Assembly: GCA_030692565.1 (NCBI GenBank)
Contig: JAUYAO010000058.1
Span: forward strand, 558,001-622,000
Length of the DNA stretch: 64,000 nt
Source: Nitrospira sp.
GTDB lineage: Bacteria; Nitrospirota; Nitrospiria; Nitrospirales; Nitrospiraceae
Direction of reading: 5' to 3'
Positions 58,313-64,000 of the stretch are shown here, piece by piece. The position numbers and the translations under genes are program-made. Position 1 is the stretch's first letter. Each line of letters starts with the position of its first letter. The notes beneath the pieces were generated by a model, which worked only from the letters and a program-made list of their open reading frames with translations, ran no database searches and was not told where the DNA came from.

Positions 58313-58660
58313 TCACTCACTGTGCGCAAGCAGCGGCGAGTCTTCGAGCGGGTAAATGCCCCTAGGTTTCCCTTCCGGTCCTATGGCTGCCTCACAGGCA
58401 TACCCACCTTCAAACGGCCACAGAAGGGATTGACCAAAAAATGAGCCTCGCACATGAACATAGCGAAAGGTAACTCCAAGGCGAGCACCCTCTGCTTGAA
58501 TCTTTTGCAGGCAGGTTTCCTTTGAGTAGGCTCGCCGTGAAAGGAGGATGGGGTCTCCCGTTTGGGTATGGAAGGCATTATATTCACTCGCGCAGCCATT
58601 TATGAAAAAGAGAACCCCCCACAGGGCAATGGCTCGAAGGAACCGTGGTCGCTGATTCAT
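58313..58660 (-). CDS. hypothetical lipoprotein
   Basis: 115 residues from the ATG at 58660 (AAGGGGGC lies 4 bases upstream; another ATG abuts it at 58663). Lipobox INGC at Cys23. Mature region of about 92 residues with several Cys and aromatic residues (GVTFRYVHVRGSFFGQSLLWPFEGGYACEA). No family recognised. Confidence 0.6.
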   Translation of the reverse strand: MNQRPRFLRAIALWGVLFFINGCASEYNAFHTQTGDPILLSRRAYSKETCLQKIQAEGARLGVTFRYVHVRGSFFGQSLLWPFEGGYACEAAIGPEGKPRGIYPLEDSPLLAHSE

Positions 58661-58663
58661 CAT

Positions 58664-59017
58664 GCCCCCTTTTTTACTCAACCCTCTTGCCAGTGCGTCT
58701 CCGAGCTTGCGAATCACAAAGCAACCGTAGCACAACGGGAGTCATTGATCGAGCATATCGCGGCCACTCATTGGACAATATTCGGGCCATTTCATCGAAG
58801 CGACAAAGTGTGGCGCAATGACGAAAAGCGGCTACTCCATGGACGTCTTCCCCTACATAAGTCTGGAGGTGTAGGCGTATCTATCTGGTTGAAAGTGTTG
58901 AATAGTTCATTGACGGATGGTTCTTGTGTAATGGCACAATCCATGCGGATAGACCAGGCGTGAGGAGCCCTGACGCAACGGGCCCCCATGGCAAGCTGAG
59001 CACCGGAGGGAGCGCAA
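58664..59017. other. 354-base intergenic stretch
   Basis: Between the lipoprotein gene and the lytic transglycosylase gene, which are divergent. I see no convincing frame, RNA or repeat; it presumably carries both promoters. Confidence 0.35.
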
Positions 59018-59707
59018 ATGATTCCCACAACTCTCAATGATTCTAACTGTAGGCGGAGAGCCGAAACGTCCGGGAATGGCGTCTGGGCTCGACGGATCGG
59101 GATTAGGCTCATGGTCGGCCTGTTTATGGTTGCCGTTGCAGCGCCCGCTGTTCTCGCAGACGGGGAACTCTACGGGTACGTGAGTTCTACTGGAACAGTA
59201 CATGTGACCAACGTCCCGGCGGATCAGCGCTTTGGGGAAATCATCCTCAAGCCTCGATACCATACGGCAGTCTCAGATCAAGAGTTAGAAGAAGCGGTGA
59301 TCCGCTACGCGCGGGAATATCGGCTGTCCCCTGCACTCCTCCTCGCGGTCATGAAGGCCGAATCGTCGTTTGACCCAACTGTGATTTCAAAAGCCGGAGC
59401 GGTGGGATTGATGCAGCTGATTCCCGAAACGGCAATTCGTCATGGTGTGCGAAACCTCTATGATACCCGCGACAATATTGGCGGTGGAGCGAAACACCTT
59501 CGCTACCTCCTGGATCGCTTTCACGGGAATATTCGGCTGGCACTCGCGGCCTACAACGCTGGAGAGAAAAAAGTCGATCGGTACCGGCAGATTCCCCCGT
59601 TCAAAGAAACCCAGTTATATGTGAGGAAAGTCATGGGCTACTATCGAGACTATCGCTCCCAGGAGCCAGACTTTCTGATAACGGCGGGTGGGACGGCCTA
59701 CCGATAA
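59018..59707 (+). CDS. lytic transglycosylase, SLT family
   Basis: 229 residues: N-terminal hydrophobic signal at about 27-47, a DUF4124-like stretch (GELYGYVSSTGTVHVTNVPADQRF) and an SLT domain with catalytic Glu115 (AVMKAESSFDP), GLMQLIPETA and AYNAGEKKVDRYRQIPP. Cleaves murein to 1,6-anhydro-MurNAc products that AnmK can salvage. Confidence 0.9.
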   Translation: MIPTTLNDSNCRRRAETSGNGVWARRIGIRLMVGLFMVAVAAPAVLADGELYGYVSSTGTVHVTNVPADQRFGEIILKPRYHTAVSDQELEEAVIRYAREYRLSPALLLAVMKAESSFDPTVISKAGAVGLMQLIPETAIRHGVRNLYDTRDNIGGGAKHLRYLLDRFHGNIRLALAAYNAGEKKVDRYRQIPPFKETQLYVRKVMGYYRDYRSQEPDFLITAGGTAYR

Positions 59708-59770
59708 GCACGATCCTACGATTGAGGGAATGGATAGATGAGTCAGAGGTAGGGTGGCGCTAGGGCGGGT

Positions 59771-59968
59771 TCACACCGGTTTTTCAGCGACATACTCAAT
59801 ATACTTCCAGAATTCTTTGGCTTCTTCCTCATTCAGCACTACAGGGGTGTTATTCGCAGTCCCGGCCATGTAAATCTTTACGGATATGGCGTCTTGCCAG
59901 ATCTGCACTTCGCAATGGGTGACGCGATCAAGATTCAGTGCGCGGTTGCCGATTCGAATAAAGTTCAC
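59771..59968 (-). CDS. small hypothetical protein (65 aa)
   Basis: 65 residues: MNFIRIGNRALNLDRVTHCEVQIWQDAISVKIYMAG... with a strand-rich start and a C-terminal helix (NEEEAKEFWKYIEYVAEKPV), like the small 'DUF2007/uncharacterised' soluble proteins; exact family not recognised. Convergent to the transglycosylase. Confidence 0.6.
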   Translation of the reverse strand: MNFIRIGNRALNLDRVTHCEVQIWQDAISVKIYMAGTANNTPVVLNEEEAKEFWKYIEYVAEKPV

Positions 59969-60474
59969 GACCCCGCTCCCTTCCCGCCAGTCAGCGTAAG
60001 GTGATCCTATCGCAAATGGAGAGACCTCCCAAGGAACTTGCGAATCTTCGCATGCCAGGGAGGAGTTTTGCGGTAGAGACGCCTTGAGAGGATCCAGGAT
60101 TCTATGGGTGACGTGGTTATCAGGGAGGGGAGTGCCGATTGGTTGCGGGGACTGGATTCCTTCAAACAGTACTTGTCGAACCCATTGTTTTATATATAAC
60201 TTAATGCAGTCTCCCTGCCAGGGCTGTAAAGTTGTTTACGCTTCTTCGATTGACTGATACGCGTAAACTAGTTACGCGATCGACTGTAAACGATGCGTAA
60301 ACGGAAAAACAGAAGGTACAGCGGTACCTTTTACGGTACCTGGTTTTGGGGATTGTCTCTTGGTCTACTTAAGTTTGCTCCGGCATAGGTTATCCATTCT
60401 GATTATGGCGTTTCACTCAAGTCACTACATGACACATGGTGCGCCCTGATTAAGAGTGAATCACCGGGGGTTGT
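59969..60474. other. 506-base AT-rich stretch with GTAAAC-type repeats
   Basis: No gene visible. It holds GTTTACGC (60234-60241), GCGTAAAC (60261-60268 and 60295-60302), GTTACGCG (60271-60278) and TGTAAAC (60285-60291), followed by AAGGTAC-AGCG-GTACCTT (60313-60330) and a further GGTACC at 60335-60340. This clustering of iteron-like repeats and palindromes resembles a protein-binding or replication-type region. There is no associated initiator gene in the window. Confidence 0.4.
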
Positions 60475-60660
60475 TCAGCTGTTGGTAGCTTGGGCAATCC
60501 CCGCACTAGTCCATAAGTCTATGTATCGGTTGTGCATGACTCCCCACGACCATAAACAGCCGATGCCGCTAAGAACAGCGAGTACTATCAAGACCGTTTG
60601 GCCTGTTCCCCATAGGAGAAGAGCCGTAACACCACCAAAGACAGGTCCAAGCCAGCCCAA
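60475..60660 (-). CDS. possible small membrane protein (61 aa)
   Basis: TTG start preceded by GGGGGAAGC. Two hydrophobic segments (FGGVTALLLWGTGQTVLIVLAVLSGIGCLWSWGVM). No family recognised; the region is otherwise non-coding, so this is uncertain. Confidence 0.35.
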   Translation of the reverse strand: MGWLGPVFGGVTALLLWGTGQTVLIVLAVLSGIGCLWSWGVMHNRYIDLWTSAGIAQATNS

Positions 60661-61146
60661 AGCTTCCCCCTGTATTCAGCCCAATAGTCTGCTGCGGCCT
60701 AGTTACTTCGAAGAATTCGTCTGAACTGTCCCGACACGATCCTTGCCTTCGTGTTCACGTTCAATAAGCAGTAGAGGTTGTGGGACATCGGGGCCTTGCT
60801 CACAAGATAGCAGGGCTCCAGGGCAGTGTGCGAAGAGAACGAATACTATAGTTTGTAGCTCGATAGTATTCAAGCCGTCACCATCACGGGTGTCAAGCCC
60901 AAAGAGGAGACTGGCGTGTGATGGAAACAGCAGAGTACTGGAAGAGTGAAAGGTGATTGGTCGTTCGGGGAGGGGCATGCCGCACCATGAATGGCGAATC
61001 AAGCCGGCGTGATGGTGAGAGCTGATTCACCAGGGCTTGGATCGTGAGGGGGGCATGAGGGACGTACATTTACTCCTGCCAAGTTTCAGCCTCCTATTGT
61101 AAGCCGCCTCACAGATTGCCATGAGGTATTTCTCTAGAATCACCCC
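60661..61146. other. 486-base gap without supported gene
   Basis: A minus-strand frame of 99 codons (60703-61002) has coding-neutral composition and no ribosome site; I do not call it. The rest, up to the start of the thioredoxin-like gene, shows no RNA gene or repeat that I can support. Confidence 0.35.
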
Positions 61147-61401
61147 ATGGCCCGTCTTGATATTTTGGTTCATCAGGGGTGCCTGTCCGAGCGATCGGCT
61201 CGGACGTTAGCCCAAGAAATTCAGCAAGAACTTCCGGATTGGCATATTGATATCCGTGCGGCCAGCAAAGAAAACTGTGATGCACTCGGGGTTCTGGTGT
61301 TTCCTGCCTTTCTCCTAGATGGACGAATCCTTGCCACAGGTATTCCACGGAAGGAATGGTTGCTGGCGAGACTCAAAGAATGGGAAAGGGGTAACTCCTG
61401 A
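61147..61401 (+). CDS. thioredoxin-fold small protein
   Basis: 84 residues: MARLDILVHQGCLSERSARTLAQEIQQELPDWHIDIRA...ALGVLVFPAFLLDGRILATGIPRKEWLLARLKEW. The P-A-F loop with the preceding hydrophobic strand and ILVHQGCLSER are like the small single-domain thioredoxin/glutaredoxin group, but only one Cys (Cys12) is at the active position, so a redox dithiol is not present. The stop overlaps the next ATG (ATGA at 61398-61401 area). Confidence 0.7.
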   Translation: MARLDILVHQGCLSERSARTLAQEIQQELPDWHIDIRAASKENCDALGVLVFPAFLLDGRILATGIPRKEWLLARLKEWERGNS

Positions 61402-62027
61402 TGAGGCCGGTTGCCGGCCGGGAGAGCGACTCTAGGGTGAAGACCATGTCAGTAACGGATACTCAGCCGGAAAGAATCAGTTCTGACCTCTCACGGATCA
61501 CCGCCACCCAGACCGTCTTTCTGGATATCACTCAGACTCTCGGTGTCTCGTTTGTGCCGGATCTATTTCTGGGGATGAGCGATCGACCGGCCTATCTGGA
61601 AACGGCTTGGGAACTGTTCAAAGAAGAGCTCTATCTCGAACATCTGGATCACAGCACCAAGCTCATCATCGCGTTGGCCATTACCACAAATGAGGCAGGA
61701 ATGTATTTTGCCACGGCGTTGCCCCACGCGTTCCGGTTGAATGCGCTCGATCAGGCAACATACCGCAAGCTCGTGTCGACCATCCGATTTTTCAAGGCTT
61801 TTGACCGATACCTTTCCGGAGTCATGCCCTCTTACATCCCAGACACTCCGGCGTGTGTGAGCGCGTGTTTGCGCGACGAATACGAAGGTTTCAAAGAGAC
61901 GACTCCGACCCATATTGGACCATCGAGAGAAGCGTTTCGGCCAAGGGGCGCATGGCTCGTTGGTGCATTGATCATCCTGTTTCTGCTGCTACCGATTGCG
62001 GCAGCCATCTATCTGTTCGTCACATGA
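61401..62027 (+). CDS. AhpD-like/carboxymuconolactone decarboxylase-family protein with C-terminal TM
   Basis: 208 residues from the ATG at 61401 (a second Met at 61446 is possible). The helical core (LGVSFVPDLFLGMSDRPAYLETAWELFKEELYLEHLDHSTKLIIALAITTNEAGMYFATALPHAFR) matches the AhpD-like fold but has no CxxC: the usual catalytic region reads NEAGMYFATALPH. A TM helix (GALIILFLLLPIAAAIYLFV) ends the protein. Its stop overlaps the ATG of the next gene (ATGA at 62024). Confidence 0.75.
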   Translation: MRPVAGRESDSRVKTMSVTDTQPERISSDLSRITATQTVFLDITQTLGVSFVPDLFLGMSDRPAYLETAWELFKEELYLEHLDHSTKLIIALAITTNEAGMYFATALPHAFRLNALDQATYRKLVSTIRFFKAFDRYLSGVMPSYIPDTPACVSACLRDEYEGFKETTPTHIGPSREAFRPRGAWLVGALIILFLLLPIAAAIYLFVT

Positions 62028-63052
62028 CACAGATCGATCCATCGCCTTCTCCCCCACGGCCGACCAGAACAGTCTTCTGGCCCTATCTCGTTCCACCTCG
62101 GTGGCGATTGCTGCTCCTGGTCGGCATCGGCGCCGTGCTTATTTGCTCCGCCTGGCTGGGACTTGGAAAGACACCGGCGACCTCGTTCGATCTGACCAAG
62201 CACAGCGTACCGCTCGACCAGATTGTCGATGGAGGGCCTGGGAAAGACGGGATTCCTGCCTTGCTCGCTCCACGATTCGTCTCTGCCGAGGAGGCGACGT
62301 TCCTCCAGGATGCTGATCGCGTCTTGGGACTCACCCAGGGAGCTGAAGCCAAGGCTTATCCAATCAAGATTCTCAACTGGCACGAAATCGTGAATGATGT
62401 GGTCGGCGGCAAGCCGGTTGTTGTCACCTACTGTCCGCTCTGTGGGACCGGGATTGCCTTCGACGCGAATGTGCGAGGAAGCCGGCATACATTTGGCGTG
62501 TCCGGCCTGCTCTATCAGAGCGATCTGCTGATGTATGACCATCAAACGGAAAGCCTCTGATCGCAGGTCGGAATGCATGCGGTGGCGGGCCCGCTCACTG
62601 GAGAAACACTCACGCCGAAGGTTCTCGAACATACAACCTGGAAGGAATGGCACGCGGCCCATCCGTCAACACTTGTCCTTTCCACGAAAACAGGGTCTTT
62701 CCGAAACTACGATCGAGATCCCTACTCAGGCTATGCCGAGAATAGAGAGCTGTATTTCGACACCACGCATGTCGATCCACGCTATCATCCCAAAGAATGG
62801 GTCGTCGGGGTGGAGATCAATGGCATCGCCAAGGCCTATCCCATTTCAGAGCTGAAGAAGGCCCGTCCTCCCGTCAGCGATCAGGTGGGAGGCCGTTCCA
62901 TTACCATACAGTTCAACGAGCGATCACGCAGCGCCTTAGTCTTCGATGCCGACGGTACGCCCCTCCCTTCACTCATGGCGTTCTGGTTTGCCTGGTATGC
63001 CTTTCATCCCGACACACAGGTGTTCAAAGGGCCTGAACAGAGGTCCCCATGA
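62024..63052 (+). pseudogene. DUF3179 membrane protein interrupted by an in-frame TGA
   Basis: N-terminal TM (RLLLLVGIGAVLICSAWLGLG), then the DUF3179 pattern DGIPALLAPRFVSAEEATFLQDADRVLGLTQGAEAKAYPIKILNWHEIVNDVVGGKPVVVTYCPLCGTG, up to DLLMYDHQTESL, where a TGA at 62558-62560 stands in place of the Trp that DUF3179 proteins have there (ESLWSQ). The same frame continues without further stops (SQVGMHAVAGPLTG...FWFAWYAFHPDTQVFKG) to 63052. So one substitution (TGG to TGA) splits it; reinitiation at the downstream Met or a sequencing error are alternatives. Confidence 0.85.
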
Positions 63053-63600
63053 TCCGAGTGATCCGTTGGTTCCTCGAACGGCGGCTCTGTGCGGTTGAAC
63101 GGGCGCAGGGGATCTCACTCGCCTATCTGCGCGGCATACTCCGCGTCTCGCTTCCGCACTTTTTCGCATTCATGAAGGTCATGCCTCTTGCACGGTTTCG
63201 GCGGGCCCTTTCGCCTGAGGCGTATCATCTGGCGCGAATCGTCACCGCTCGACATGAAGATTGCGGTACGTGGATGGCGATGGAAGTGCACCTGGCAACA
63301 CAAGCCGGCGTGAGTGCGGCCCTGATTCATACCCTTCTCGATGAAGCCCCCTGTGCGTTGCCCTCAGATTTGGCAGAGGTGTATTTCTTTGCCCAAGCGG
63401 TGGCGACCGGCTGTGGTGAAGAAGATATCTGGCGCGAGGCCATCTTTCGTCGCTACGGTGAAATCGGCATCGTCGAGCTTTCCATGGCCATCGCCGTCTC
63501 CCGTATGTTCCCGACCGTCTCGCATGCCATGGGCTATGCCGCTCCCTGTGTGCCCGGTCACACGCAGGTCAGTGCGTTGGACCGTGACCGGCAAGGCTAG
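63049..63600 (+). CDS. second AhpD-like/carboxymuconolactone decarboxylase-type protein
   Basis: 183 residues. The ATG overlaps the DUF3179 frame's stop (ATGA). ARIVTARHEDCGTWMAMEVHLATQAGVSAALIHTLLDEAP fits the AhpD-type helical core; Cys appears once where E-x-C-x-x-C is usual (HEDCGTWM). A hydrophobic N-terminal stretch (LRVSLPHFFAFMKVMPLARF) may be membrane associated. Function inferred only from fold and context. Confidence 0.7.
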   Translation: MIRVIRWFLERRLCAVERAQGISLAYLRGILRVSLPHFFAFMKVMPLARFRRALSPEAYHLARIVTARHEDCGTWMAMEVHLATQAGVSAALIHTLLDEAPCALPSDLAEVYFFAQAVATGCGEEDIWREAIFRRYGEIGIVELSMAIAVSRMFPTVSHAMGYAAPCVPGHTQVSALDRDRQG

Positions 63601-63890
63601 AACCGGCTCGACAATCTCCGCCATCTCCTTTTTCCCGCAACCCGAGATTCCATCTTTATTCGACCGTCTCCGCCGGAGATTTGTTCAGCCGTTTGTAAGA
63701 TACGTCACAGACCCACGCCATGAACGTGACGTAGCATGGCATCATCCAATGATGGATGAGAAAGGTGAGGAAGCAGGCCATGCGAGCGACGGAAACGAGA
63801 AACCATCGATGCCATAGATTAAGCGGGCAGAGACATCCGGGAACAAGAATAGACGAAGCATGGAGTCGGAGTTGCGCCGCGCGCTTTGCC

Positions 63891-64000
63891 GTGTTGGTCA
63901 TGGGCGCGATGATCTGGATCAATGGTGGTGAGGCTGCGGCAGAATCGTCGTTTGCCGCCCGCGATGTGATGACCAAGGGGACGGTTGAACTCGGCGGGAC
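63891..64000 (+). CDS. possible start of an exported protein, cut by the window edge
   Basis: Open frame from about a GTG at 63891 (no ATG; first Met at 63900) to the window end: VLVMGAMIWINGGEAAAESSFAARDVMTKG-type sequence, a short hydrophobic core followed by an Ala-rich cleavage region. No ribosome site is seen, so it is only a candidate. The 290 bases between 63601 and 63890 hold nothing else I can support. Confidence 0.35.
   Translation, partial: MLVMGAMIWINGGEAAAESSFAARDVMTKGTVELGG

Noticed and set aside
60703-61002. 99-codon minus-strand frame in the 60-61 kb gap
   Set aside because: Composition is not coding-like and there is no ribosome site.
62558-62560. Selenocysteine reading of the TGA in the DUF3179 frame
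   Set aside because: The residue expected there is Trp, not Cys, and no selenocysteine insertion hairpin is obvious beyond it.
63656-63976. 106-codon minus-strand frame at the window end
   Set aside because: Hydrophobic tail is intriguing, but no ribosome site or family is seen and it overlaps the candidate plus-strand exported frame.

Overview
The window is a dense, GC-rich bacterial chromosome segment with housekeeping genes on both strands, no rRNA, no CRISPR array, no prophage and no intact transposase. Gene content and style (single-chain glycine decarboxylase, FAD/folate-dependent TrmFO, an F1-only atp cluster, many small exported proteins and lipoproteins, outer-membrane and periplasmic proteins) indicate a Gram-negative organism. 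My best guess is a Nitrospira-type member of the Nitrospirota. This is inferred from recalled family resemblance, not from a search.

Layout. 0-9.6 kb: a lipoprotein, a LOG-family protein overlapping a beta-CASP metallo-beta-lactamase nuclease and a P1 peptidase, then FIST sensor, FKBP isomerase, gcvT and a Nudix hydrolase in one direction, a Lys-rich exported protein opposite, Mug DNA glycosylase and a zinc-ribbon membrane protein. 9.7-16 kb: TPR protein, fabI, arfB, small unknowns and gcvP. 16-21.6 kb: SdhA-type flavoprotein, an OmpR/histidine-kinase pair and an HtrA/Deg protease. 21.6-29.6 kb, mostly minus strand: purU, rimO, gamma carbonic anhydrase, an unknown, an M28 peptidase, argB, xerC and trmFO. 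tRNA-Val(CAC), two lipoproteins, a DksA-like protein and the recR-ebfC-dnaX cluster follow, then the SRP RNA and tRNA-Ser(GGA).

35.1-38.5 kb is the accessory-looking part: inverted repeats flank the SRP RNA gene, the tRNA-Ser 3' end is duplicated, GGGGTCAGTTCTTGA-type repeats flank an unknown exported protein, and an RHS/IPT gene fragment is split by a DUF433/DUF5615 toxin-antitoxin pair lying between 54-bp direct repeats. 38.5-46.1 kb holds AsmA, MscS and atpHAGDC, with no F0 genes. 46.1-56.4 kb holds a PilZ protein, RluD, a zinc ribbon, GNAT, an OmpW-like barrel, a zinc/manganese-type ABC transporter, anmK, a DUF2726 protein, a CpoB-like TPR protein and a beta-helix protein. 56.4-64 kb holds a response-regulator diguanylate cyclase, small unknowns, a lytic transglycosylase, a gene-poor repeat-bearing stretch (59.97-61.15 kb), and a translationally coupled cluster of a thioredoxin-like protein, two AhpD-like proteins and a DUF3179 protein whose frame is broken by one TGA.

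Functional themes are one-carbon and glycine metabolism (gcvT, gcvP, purU, trmFO), DNA replication and recombination (dnaX, ebfC, recR, xerC), F1-ATPase, envelope maintenance (HtrA, AsmA, lytic transglycosylase, AnmK) and c-di-GMP signalling (PilZ and GGDEF proteins).
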